From Strigamia acuminata (taxonomy: Eukaryota > Arthropoda > Chilopoda > Geophilomorpha > Linotaeniidae), in assembly GCA_949358305.1 (NCBI GenBank), contig OX442320.1:1986501-2050500 (forward strand): DNA of 64,000 nucleotides. The letters run 5' to 3'. The translations under genes were made by a program, and so were the position numbers. A model generated the notes under the pieces. It worked only from the letters and a program-made list of their open reading frames with translations. It had not been told where the DNA came from and did not search any database. Shown here in pieces: positions 1 through 11,200 of the stretch. The first letter of the stretch is position 1; the number at the start of each line of letters is the position of its first letter.

Positions 1-1
1 G

Positions 2-2279
2 ATTGCTCATTTTCTTCAATTTTTACCCCAATTTTCTCAAATCCTGTTCATTGGAGGAAGCAATCCAATTCTCGATGCCAAGCAATTTGTAGAAAATGGG
101 TGCGTAAAATAAAGTTGAAAGTTGAAATTTAATTGGAATGTATAGAAAAGTAGTTTATTATTATTAGAGGAAATATAGTTGTCGCAACGCCAGGGAGATT
201 GGAAGACCTTTTCGCCAGGAAAAGTGATAATTTCAACTTGGCAGCGAGTGTCAAAAGTTTGGTAATTTCGATTGTTGAATTTTGATTTTCAGTTTGATGT
301 CGGAATCGTTAATTAATTTGTTGCGTATTTATTAGGAAGTTTTAATTTTGGATGAAGCTGACAGGCTTTTAGAAATGGGTTTCGAAACTAGGTAATTAAG
401 AAGGGGAATTTTGCAAAGTGTAAAAAAAATTGTCGTTTACATTTACTCCGTATTAATTAAGTTCTTTTCTCGTAGTTTAAATACGATCTTGAGCTACTTG
501 CCCAAACTGAGGCGGACTGGATTATTCTCGGCAACGCAAACGAAAGACGTGGAGGCCTTGATCAGAGCTGGACTTAGAAATCCCGTCGTCATAAATGTGA
601 AGGAGAAAAATCTGTTGAATGACAGTATTCAAAAAACACCGTTGACGTTAAATAATTTCTACATGGTAATTTAAAACATATACAAATACAATATAATAGA
701 ATGAAAAATAATGAAAAAGATTTTATTTTGTAGTTTTGTGAAGCCGACAACAAATTGAACGTTTTGGTCACGTTTATACGCCATCGCATCGACCTTAAAT
801 TCATGATTTTTTTCAACACCTGCGCCTGCGTCGAATATTTCTCGAAGCTTTTGACCGAGTACGTGTGCCGAAAACATTTCGGAATGATTTAATCAATGTG
901 AAATGTTTCAGATTATTGAAGAAAACGACGGTTTTAAGTATCCACGGCAAAATGAAGGACAGGAGGCATAAAATTTTCGACAAATTTCGTGCAATGAATA
1001 AGTAAAAATAGAAAAATCGACACAATTTACAATTATTAATCGTTTATTGATTGCAGTGCCGTTTTAGTTTGCACGGACGTAATGGCGCGCGGAGTGGACA
1101 TTCCAGAAGTGCATTGGGTCATTCAATTCGACCCACCGAGTTCCGCGAGCTCGTTTGTTCACCGCTGCGGCCGAACGGCGCGCATCGGAAACGCCGGCAA
1201 CGCGCTCGTCATGCTTCACCGGCACGAGGACGCATTTATCAATTTTATAAATATCAATCAAAATGTACAAAAGTGAAAAAAGTTATTTAAGAGCAAACAC
1301 CAATGCATTCATTATTGTCATAAAATAGGTCATTTTGGAGCAATTAGATCCTCCTGCGGAGATTGTCGACGTTTTACCTAAAGTGAAAAAATTCGTTCTC
1401 AAAGACAGGTTTGATTTTTTTGATTTTTATTTTATTGTAAAGAAAATATTTAAAAAAATTTAATTTTTCTATTTCTTTTTCAGGGCACTTTTTGATAAGG
1501 CAAATAGGGCGTTCGTTTCCTATGTACAAGCTTACAAGAAACACGAATGTCATCTTATAATTCGGTTTAAAGGTATCACAGATTTCTTTTTTCTTTTCTT
1601 TTTCTTTCTTTTTCTATTTTCATTCTTTCTAGATCTCGACATGGCAAAGTTAGCTTCGGGGTTTGCGCTCTTAAAAATGCCCAGAATGCCGGAATTAAAG
1701 AATGTGCAACTCGGCGATTTTCAGCCGGTCGATGTGGATGTCAATACAATTGCGTACAAGTAAAAAAAAAATTAAAATTGAATATTTTTCAAGATTGGTG
1801 AAATTAATTAATGTTATTTTTTTTTAGGGATAAACAACACGAAAAAGTGAGACAGAAAAAGCTTAAAATATATGCAGAAACTGGTCAGTGGCCGGGCAAA
1901 AACAACAAAAAACATGTCAAGGTTAACATTTTTCGACTAAACAACAACAAAATTTTGTTAAAGACTGTTTTTTCTTTTTAAAAATAAAGAAAAGTTTGCC
2001 TTGGTCAAAGACGAAAGAGACTCGGACCGATAAGAAGGAAAAGAAGGTGGAAAGACGCGAAAGAAAGAAAAGGAAATTATTAATGGACCAAACTGACTTG
2101 GCCGAACTCTGCGAGGACACAAAGCTCATAAAAAAATTAAAAAGGGGCAAGGTGTGTAAATTTTAATTATAAAAATTCTAAAGATTAAAAAATTGATTTT
2201 TCAGATATCAAAAGATGAATTTGACATCAAATTCGAACCTCAGTTACCCAGCGAAAAAGAAAAAGAATCGTCGACTTAA
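2..2279 (+). CDS. DDX55: DDX55/Spb4-type DEAD-box RNA helicase (5' part missing)
   Basis: ATP-dependent RNA helicase of the DDX55/Spb4 family, which acts in the nucleolus in 60S ribosomal subunit maturation. The window opens inside the first RecA domain ([19 protein letters not shown]). Visible motifs in order are [10 protein letters not shown] (Ib), the Walker B box [13 protein letters not shown] near 350, FSATQT (motif III) near 520, a CVEYFSKL block, then [18 protein letters not shown] and [10 protein letters not shown] (motifs V and VI) at 1071-1190. After these come the family-specific [16 protein letters not shown]-like block, [15 protein letters not shown]-like block and a lysine-rich tail ending [21 protein letters not shown]. 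This order and wording match human DDX55, not a generic DEAD-box protein. At least nine exons with 50-110 bp introns are visible. The stop TAA at 2277-2279 overlaps the stop of the opposing gene. Assignment is firm; the amino-terminal Q motif and Walker A lie outside the window. Confidence 0.95.
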
Positions 2280-5200
2280 AACGAAATGAGTTTGAATAAA
2301 TCTAAGAGCAGAATTTCCTTGGGTGCTGTTAGTAATTGTGTCACGTGTCTCGTGAATTCGGTCGTGTGTTGATCCAGGTGCTGGTATATTTTCACATCGT
2401 CGAGAACGCTTTCTTGCGCACAAGTCGAATCACGAAAACCAATGGAATCCATCTTGTTAAGCCACTTCTCGCTCGTCTCCTTCAAATTATGCGTGTCCAA
2501 ATAGCCGTGCAATAAATGGAACACTAATGTAACGTATCTGAAATTGGACATACATAATTAATACAAATTACAACAAATTTCAATTCAAATTTCGGATGGG
2601 CAGCAATTCAATTACTTTTCTACTTGAGCATCCTCGAATTTCGGAATGCTATTCGATCGGTTCACTTCTTTAAAGTTCAACAGTAACGATCTCATAGCAT
2701 CCGATTTGGCAAAATGCATCGGCTGTCGATTTTCATTATCGGTTTGGTCCAGCAAAACTCGACCCCCGCGTTTCAGCAATAGTTGGGCAATCGCAACGTG
2801 ATTGTTTATAACCGCATCGTGCAATGGCGTCATATTATCCACGTTCTTCGCCATTATGTCAATCTCCCGCGCGTGCAAATCATCTAGAAAAAGAAATGGT
2901 CATTACCCGGCAATTGATTAATTAATTAATTTTGAGAACGTTATTAAAATTTACAACGTTGAAACTGCAGTAGTAAGCGAACGCAGTCGATGTTGCCCCT
3001 GTTGCACGCTTCGTGCAGCGGTGTCCATCCGGCATGATCAACCGCGTTTATGTCGACGTCCGGATGCGCGAGTAGTCGTCGGACACTGTCGACGCGATTC
3101 TGAATGCAAGCCCTGTGCAATGGCGTTTCACCTGAAATTCGATGCAAAATTCCAAACATTATTAAGACTTACCGTAATTTATTTCTACGAACCTTTACAA
3201 TTCCTCCGGTTTACTCGCTTCATTTTCTCCATCGGAAGTTCAGCTGCTTTGTCGGGAGCTGGCAAACTGCTGTTTCATTGAAAATCAATTGGAAATTATT
3301 GCGAATTTATTACAAATTATTACAAATTATTATTATTATTATTATTATACGTACGGCTTCGAACGCTGGCATTCGGTTTTATGCCGAGGGATTGACTTCA
3401 TGTAATGATTCACCTAAAACGTTTTATTTTATTATTAAAAATCGTATTTTTATAATAAAAAAAAAAAAAATCTTTTTTTTACAATTTTATGTAATGTCAA
3501 TCTTCGATCAATTTGTTCGGGCGCATCACTTATTGATCGCGAGCTCGCGTCCAGCAAGGCTTGAGCCAAAACCATTCGAGTCCACGCCAATTCCATGGTG
3601 TCTAATAAGAGCAGCAAATTCTCTCCAGAAAATTCGTCGCCTATAAAAAGAAACGGCGTAATAATGATCATAATAAAGATTTATTTAATTTATTCCATTT
3701 CTACACTCGTTTTGAATCCAATCGGCTAATCCTCGAATCAATTCGATCGCGTTGTAAGGAATGTCGTCGACGACGCCATCTTGCGCCTCGCTTAACCGAG
3801 CACTTTCGAGCATTAAAGCGCTCAGTTTTTGCAACATCAATATGGTCTGTTAAAAGACGTACGATTTTTGATAAGCCGAGTAAAAAAATAGGCCAAAAAA
3901 CCCTATATCGTAATACCGTATACGGGCTGGAGTCGGTGATCGACGCGACTAAATATTTCAGTAAATCCAAACAGGAATTGCTGAAGGATAGAGTGGACTT
4001 TGTCCCCCACAACAGGCGAACGATCATGGGCTGGTCCGTGGCCGATTTCAATTCTTTCTTCACGTCCGTACACCTACGAGAATTTGAAATCGATTCAATT
4101 ATTTGATTTCCTTTGAAATCGATCAATTTTAGGAGAGAGAGAAAAAAACCTTAGAATAAAACGAGCAAAATCCTTTTCCAGTAACGATTCCAAGAAATGT
4201 AGAAATAACGTGTGCGAAAATCGCCTCTTTTCGTCCATGCTCGTCGTTTCCTTGGTTTGTTTAGTCAAACTGCCACTTAAAAAAAGAAAGAAAGAAAATC
4301 AAATTTCCTGTAAAAATTGATTCATTGCTAGAAAAAAAGAAGAATTACCATATGACTCGGCTAATAAAATTCCAACTGCCAAAAAAGGAATTGTCCTCAA
4401 ACATACTCAAATACCATTTACGAAGCATATAGTTATGAGGTGGCAATGCCCGCAACATGCGGCTTAAAAACGAGTACGTTTGAGATGCAGCAGCTTCGCA
4501 CGGTCCGTTCTAAATAGAGAAAAATAAGTCAGCTTAGCGGCAAAATGATTAAAATTCATTAGTTTACGAGCAAAAGAGTGTCGATTAATTTCCTGATTAT
4601 CTCAGCCGGTAGCAAATAGCGCGGACTGATCAAACTGGTGAAATTACGAATGGTCAATCGCCAGTCTTGTTCGGCGGAACAGCTTTCGATGAAGCAACTC
4701 ACGGGATAGGCACAAACATCCTGCAACGAGATAAACTACTTATTAATTTCTCGATTCGATTCGTACGTTACTTTTCGATCTTAACTGACATTTGTCTCCT
4801 CGGAAAGCGGGATTTTTTTCTTCCAATGCTTCTTGCGACGTTCGTTCTGTGAAAAAAAATGTCGGATTTAGAAAATTAAATTGATTTTTAAAGAATTTTG
4901 CCTTGTACCGCATTCTCCGCACAAATTCTTTGCATTTCTGCCACTTCTACGGATAACGTTTCATTTTTCTCCTCCATTTCCGATTTTGCGTCACTAACTG
5001 AATGATTTTCAATTACACCTTGACCGCTTCTATTTAAAATCGGACTTAATATTCTTCTTTTAGCAGGATTGAAGTCGTTGTCTAATTTCCTTTTCTTCGT
5101 GTTCGCATTTGATTTGATTTTCGTCGATTCTTTACGATTCGCGGGTTGAGGATTCGTGAAATAACTTCGAATATCCGGCTGATTTTGCTCAATTTGCATA

Positions 5201-6653
5201 TTTTTCTTTTACCAAACAAAAAATTTTTTAAATTATTAATTTGCTTTTTTTTTAAAAAAAATAAATGAATCTTTTCACTTGATCATTTGTCATTGATAAC
5301 TCGCTGCAGCAATTTCGCCTGTTCTTCCTTTTAATTTCTTCCATATTTTCACGTATCACAATGGGAACTAATTTCGGTGATAACTTTCCATTTACTGTAT
5401 CTAAAACAATAATGCACATGAGCAGTGAGCATCACCCATTCAAATTCGAACCGAATCAACCTACCAGTTGATCTGAGTGTTGAATAAGTCTTTCTGAAGA
5501 ACGCACTGTTGGACGGCGGATTGGTCAAAACTTGTTTAAGCGGGGAGTTGCTTAAACCAACTTGATAATAAGCATCCGAATTAGGCACGTATGACGTTAT
5601 GTCAAACTCGCTAATATCCGGTGGACTATTCTATTTTATAAAAAAAAAAAGGAACGCGCACATGGTATGCAAATTAAAAGAGTAAATCAATAAAATAAAA
5701 AAAACGCACCTTGAGCAAAAAATTTCGTATGTAATCGGTAGAAATACAAAGAACGTTCAACCTTAAAATCGGTCTTAAACACGAGGATTTTTGCGTGACC
5801 AAAACGAACTTAATTTGTTCAGGTGACGAAATGGAACTTAAATTGAAATTGGGAGGGCTCTCTATAAGCACTTTGGCGCCACCTGCTGTTAATATGCTAA
5901 TAAAAACAGTAATAATAAATTAAATTAAATTAAAAAAATTAAAAAAAATTAAATTAAATTAATTAAAATATGAATTCTAAAATTTTCAATGACCTTTTGT
6001 ACACGACTCTATTTTTCTGTTCGCTCATAAACAAAACGAATGTTTTTCCGACGAATTGGCCTTTCCCGTTTTGCCAGGCGACGAATTGGCGACTTCTTTT
6101 GGGAGCGCGACACAAATCGACCAAGGCGCCGTTAGCGTTGTCGGGCAAATCCGAAAACTTCCATTCGTAGTCGTCTTCTTTCAACCACTTCTTCGCAGCA
6201 AAACTTTTTTCGATAAACTCGGGCGTTACGATCCATTTCCCTTTTCATATGCAAATATAGAAAAGCAGAAAATCAAATTGCCGTCGTGTTGCGCTGCTAT
6301 TGGCAGTCGAGTGTACGAATGTTGCAAATGTTTTTTTATTAATCAATTAATTTATTTATTTCTTTCTTTATTGCTTTATTTCTTACCAGCTGCACAGGCG
6401 CATAAAAATTTTTCACTCCGGCACAATCGTGCGCAAACGACGTGCGTGCAGTTCTGTTTGAAATGCTAGAACGGATAATTCAATATGACAATAAAACGCC
6501 GGTAAATAGAGATTCGAAATTGAATTTGCGAGCAGTTACTTCGGACTCGTAATAAACGCCGCCTAAACTTTGTATTTTATTGACTAGATGGGCTCTTTCG
6601 TCAGCGTTTTTCTGCCGGAATCCGGTAAAAACAAATCGAAATCTCGGACGCAT
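2276..6653 (-). CDS. SLF1: SLF1-like protein (BRCT and ankyrin repeats)
   Basis: Probable orthologue of SLF1 (ANKRD32), which in vertebrates joins RAD18 at damaged DNA and brings in SLF2 and the SMC5/6 complex. The start ATG at 6651-6653 leads into a BRCT domain (MRPRFRFVFTGFRQKNADER, then NCTHVVCARLCRSEKFLCAC near 6460-6400, then GKWIVTPEFIEKSFAAKKWL near 6245). These blocks follow the human SLF1 amino terminus closely, including the DYEW segment and the second BRCT-like domain (KTFVLFMSEQ). A nuclear-type basic stretch KKRKLDNDFNPAKRR lies near 5110. The carboxy-terminal third has ankyrin repeats (GETPLHRACIQNRVDSVRRL, AGWTPLHEACNRGNIDCVRL, NMTPLHDAVINNHVAIAQLL) at 3130-2750. The stop is TTA on the plus strand at 2276-2278. 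There are many short introns. The middle region is poorly conserved and its exon edges are uncertain. Confidence 0.85.
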
Positions 6654-6904
6654 TCTGACTCGTTCTGACGTTGCACCTGCGAATAATAAATCATCAAATG
6701 ATTACAATTTGGCCGCTCAAATACGAAATACGAACTCATCATCGGGACGGGGAGCGATGAGATTAACAGAATTTCGCGCCAACCGTTTGATGCGTGCGAA
6801 ATTCTTGTGTGTTTTTCGTGATCTGACTAGTGAGGCTCGGGTAGAGGCGACAAGGGCGGGAGAAACGAAACGATGCAGTCAATCACAACGATTAGCCTCA
6901 ACAA

Positions 6905-6938
6905 CATAGAGTAAAGAAGATGTCTTCTTTACTCTATG
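6905..6938. repeat. Perfect inverted repeat, 16-bp arms
   Basis: CATAGAGTAAAGAAGA at 6905-6920 is followed after two bases by its exact reverse complement at 6923-6938. With a 2-base spacer it would form a cruciform or a stem with a tight loop. It lies upstream of SLF1. Function unknown. Confidence 0.85.
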
Positions 6939-7984
6939 CTCAACAAGTAGTGACGAAAGCCTCGCTCCAGCATGGCGTACGGAGGCGTACTGGATGTATA
7001 AAGCTTTTGTACGATGACTACAGAGGGCGGGTAGTACTTGTTGCTCGATGGGCCCGATGGGCCACTTACAAGTTAGCTTTACAATTTTCATCGTGACATC
7101 GTGTCATCGCATCACAGCCCAACTTTATTGTGAACAAACAGACGAGAGTCAGTGTGAAGAAAAGTAGCATTTCCCACCGCATACTCAATTGTAACAATCA
7201 ATAAGCGTTTTTCAAATTAAATGTACGATTCTGTTCTTTTATGAAGTTTTATTTTTCACGATTTTGCATTTACGTCTACGGCCCAACTACTGGAACCATG
7301 AAATGTTGTCACGACGTCATTATGACCGTTCCAAATGTGTAGAACCGGATACTGGCAAATGTTTAATTTTATTTTATTTTTTTAATTATTTCATCGCTTC
7401 AAGAATTTCTTAATTTTAAAATCCAGGTGAGGTGTACAGCTTTCGTTAGATGAATGAATATAAATGTAGTTTACTTGTGCAGAAATAAAAAATAAATAAA
7501 AATCCGCTTTAAGAACAATTGATTTCATTTATTCAAACCATTTTACTTTTCAATACAGACATGGACTACGTACTAAATGCATTTTTAGTTTTATTTCCTT
7601 TTAAATTAACCTAAGTAGCTTCAAGTAAAATCAGAAAAAAGAAAAAAGAAAAGAAAGTGTTGAAACTAACAAATAAGCAGAAGCAAAACTGAAACTCACT
7701 CCCTCTCTCCCTCTCTCTCGTTTAAACAATAGTCATTGAAAATCTAAGAGCACCTTAATGGAAGAATTGTGAAAATGAAGAAGAACAAAAATGAGAGATA
7801 ACGTTCTTTCTTTTAACAAACATGAAAGCCGAACCGGACGGGGTATAGACAACTTTGAATAAACTGTAGCAAAAATCGACACTTAAAAAAATACTCCCTC
7901 TGTATAGAAATGTCAAAAATTATCCACAAGCTCTCGATTAGTAAACGCAATTCAAAAAAACCGCCTCAACTCACCCAACCCCAC

Positions 7985-8040
7985 AGCATAGCATAGCATA
8001 GCATAGCTTCGCATCGTTTAGCTTAGCTTAGCTTAGCTTA
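7985..8040. repeat. Pentanucleotide repeats (GCATA)n and (GCTTA)n
   Basis: Runs of GCATA pass into GCTTA units, and a GCTCA run follows at 8190-8216. These look like related short tandem arrays in the probable 3' UTR of the phosphatase. A similar AGCCTAGCTT array occurs at 21413-21445. Confidence 0.75.
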
Positions 8041-8228
8041 CAGCATAGCACAACCAACAGCGCCAACGTTAACTTGAAACAACAGTGCAGCGTTATCATA
8101 TCATGACAGGTATAGAAGAGCATATATTAATCAATCGAGTAATTAGTATATAGAATTATTATTAATCATTCGCAAACAAACAAAACAAGCTCAGCTCAGC
8201 TCAGCTCAGCTCAAGCTCAGTTTCGGGC

Positions 8229-11200
8229 CTAGTTGGCCGGATCGCCGCTGCCGGCCGCGTTCGGATTGGCGCACTCCTCGCTGGAATCGACGGCGCACAC
8301 GGACGCCTCGTCGCCGCGCCCGACTCCCACTCCCACTCCGACTCCGACTCCGACTACTACTCCTACTCCGACTCCTACTCCTTCGGCCGGCGCCACCACC
8401 TGCTCCTTCGTCTTCTCGTCCAACGTTCCCTTCTCCTTGTTCCCTCCTTCCGGTTTGCTCTTCAGCCCGCTCGCGGTCCTGGGCCTGGGCCTGGCGGGAG
8501 GTGCGGTCGCCGGTCTCTTCTGCTGCTTAGCGCAAGCGGCGCTCGCGCTCGCGGGCGTCATCGTCGCCGACGCCGAGGCCGCCTTCTTCAGCAGCGTCGA
8601 CGGCCTGCTGGGTGCCGTGGCCAGTTTCCTCTGCGCGATGCTGGTCGCTTTCGGAGCGGCTCTCTTGGCCGCGTCGCTAGCTATCGTTGTCGTTGTCGTC
8701 GGGGTTGGGGTCTTGACCAGATTTTTCTTTAAAATCTGCTTGTTCACGGTCTCCTTGCAATCTTTGGTGTTTGAAGTGGGTGCGGGGGTCTTTGTCGGAG
8801 CATTTCTCGGAAACGTGCTCGTCCGCTTCACCGTGCTGGTGGCCGAGGTGGCCGCGACGCTCGTGCTTTTTGTTCTCGTCGTGCCGGTGCCGGTGGACGT
8901 GCTCGTCGACGTCGACGTGGACGTAGACGTGCCGGTGGTTCTTGCAGCCACGCTCGGTGCGCCTTTCCTCAAACCCACTTTGACGGTGCAGGTCACGTTC
9001 CTCGCGTTCCGTGGCTCCGAAGGGCTGCTTTTCGACGCGGTCGTAGTCGTCGTGGTGGTGGTCGTCGTCGTGACCGGCCTCGTTTTCAGTAACGGTTTGT
9101 CCGTCTTGGTGATGGTCGACTTGGTCAGCGTCTTCTTGTCGACGACTCCGGGCGAGGTGCCGGGTCGGGGAGCGACATTTCGTGGTGCGGGTTTGGCGGT
9201 CGACGTCGGCGCGGACGTCTTTGGTTTCGAAGCGAGCGATTTCGCCGATGATTTCGTCGCTGCCGCTTTTCGTTCAGTCGCCGGATCCGCTTTCATCTTC
9301 GTGGGTGAGGCCGCCAACACGTTTTCGGTCTTCGTAGACGAGGACACGACGTTTTCGTCAACGTTTGTTGCGACAACAACTTTTTCCGCGGACGCCAGCT
9401 CGATGATCGCGGCGAGCGGTTCCTCGGACGTCCCGACCAAGTCGGCCTCCTCCGCGCTCGTCGAAGTGACTTTGTCTTTGGGAATTCGGTCTTCGTCCGT
9501 CTCCGTTTCCGTCTCCGTCGTGTACGACGCGACCACGTGCTCCTCGGAACGTCGATCAGAGTTCTCCTCCGTCGCCGACATCGAAACAAGTTCGTTCTCG
9601 GAATTCCGCTCCGTTTTCGCCTCTTCCGCACCCAATTCCTGCACGGCAAAATCGCTCAACTCCCCTCCCAAGTCGGACCGCTCTTTTAAAGGTTCGTCCG
9701 CGATCATGTCCATCAAACACGTTTCCAATTGCAAACTCTCGCTGACTAGTGGCGAATTCCCACCCGTAACGTCGCATTCGACCGCCGCGCACACAATTTC
9801 GACCGGAGAGACGAGTTGCGCGTCAACGACTCGCGTTTCCTGCATTTTTTCCGTGATTTCCGCGAAGATTTTCTCGGTCAATTCGTGGGCGGTGGTCGGC
9901 TGCTGGTTCAATTTCCCACCCGGACTAAACAAATCGAAATCGTGTTGCGGTTCGGTTGGTGGCGGCTGCGTCGATTGCATTTCGCCGTTCAACGTAAACA
10001 AAGCACAGTCTTGCGGCGGTTGCACGTCCCCGCTCCCTTTGAGGTATCGCCAATCTTCCCCTTCCTCGGACTCGTCATCGACAACGTCTTCCGCGACGGG
10101 CGCGGAGTCCGGAATGGGGCCCACGAAAATCGGCTCCGAATACAGCCCGTCGTAGTCGGTTTCGGGCTTCGGCTTCGTTTCGGCCGCTTCCGGTTGCATC
10201 TGGCTCACGAACGAATGCGGAATGAACTCGGGCGCACTGGGAGATAAATTGCTGTGACTAAACAAACTCGCGTCCGATTCTAAGGCCCCTAAATTCAGGT
10301 TTGCCAAAGTGTCTTCGATAGGAACTATTTGCGGCGGCGGCAGCGGCGGCTGAGTTTCGATTTGCGGAGATTGAGGCGGCGTCGGTTGAGTTTCGATTAG
10401 CGGAGATTGAGGCGGCGTGGGCGATGGCGAGGCCATGGCTCCGGCGCTGTCGAAACTGGACAGGGAGATGTGATTAGTCGACTCCATATTGAGCGTTTCG
10501 ACCGAAAATGTGTTTTTGGTTTCCTCTTCCGTCTGCAGTAAAAAATATTCCGACACGTTTTCAACTTTCGGTTCGGGTTCGATTTTGATGTCGATGTCGA
10601 TGTCGATGTCGGTTTCGGGTTCCGCGTGCGTGCCGTTGGCGTTGGCGTTGGCGTTGGCGGCACCGTTTCTGGCAAGAAGGGAATCTTCGTCCGCATTCAC
10701 CGCGTCGTTCATCCATAAACTGTTTAGTATTTTGGTGGGCGATTCGCCGCTCGTGGTAACACCGTGCGGTAACTTCGATTCTTGGGGAATCGGAGCCGCC
10801 TTTTCAACATTCAGCGCGTTTATTAACGTTTCCGGGACGCCATCCTTCGATATCTCCTTCGGATCACGAAGAAATATCACTATTATCGTGATGTTGTCCG
10901 ACGAACCGCGTTGCACGGCCAACTGAACCAATTTCTCACTAATATCGTCGATGTTGTCTATTTAAAAGAAATGAATAAACATTTAAAATTAAGAGGGGAA
11001 AAAAGGAAGTTTTCGTTTGAAATTATTACCCGGTGCACTTTTCAGACACTCGTAAACGATGAGTGCAGAGTTTTCCGGGGTTGCCACGTCCCACAAACCG
11101 TCGCACGCCATTATGAGGAAATCTTCGCTTCCGACACGAGGGATCGTCACGATGTCGGGCTCGCTGCTCACGTACGGTTTGAATTCGCTGTCACCTGAAT

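Larger units (their letters stand above)
6654..8228. other. Intergenic region between SLF1 start and phosphatase 3' end
   Basis: I see no supported gene. The left part would hold the SLF1 promoter. The right part (about 7500-8228) is AT-rich with scattered AATAAA-like signals and probably holds the phosphatase 3' UTR. Short tandem repeats (GCATA and GCTTA at 7985-8040, GCTCA at 8190-8216) and a perfect hairpin at 6905-6938 are the only structures noted. Confidence 0.6.

Noticed and set aside
8233-10155. 640-codon plus-strand open frame as a gene
   Set aside because: It lies exactly opposite the phosphatase tail, encodes valine/phenylalanine-rich repeats that mirror the sense repeats, and has no recognisable domain.
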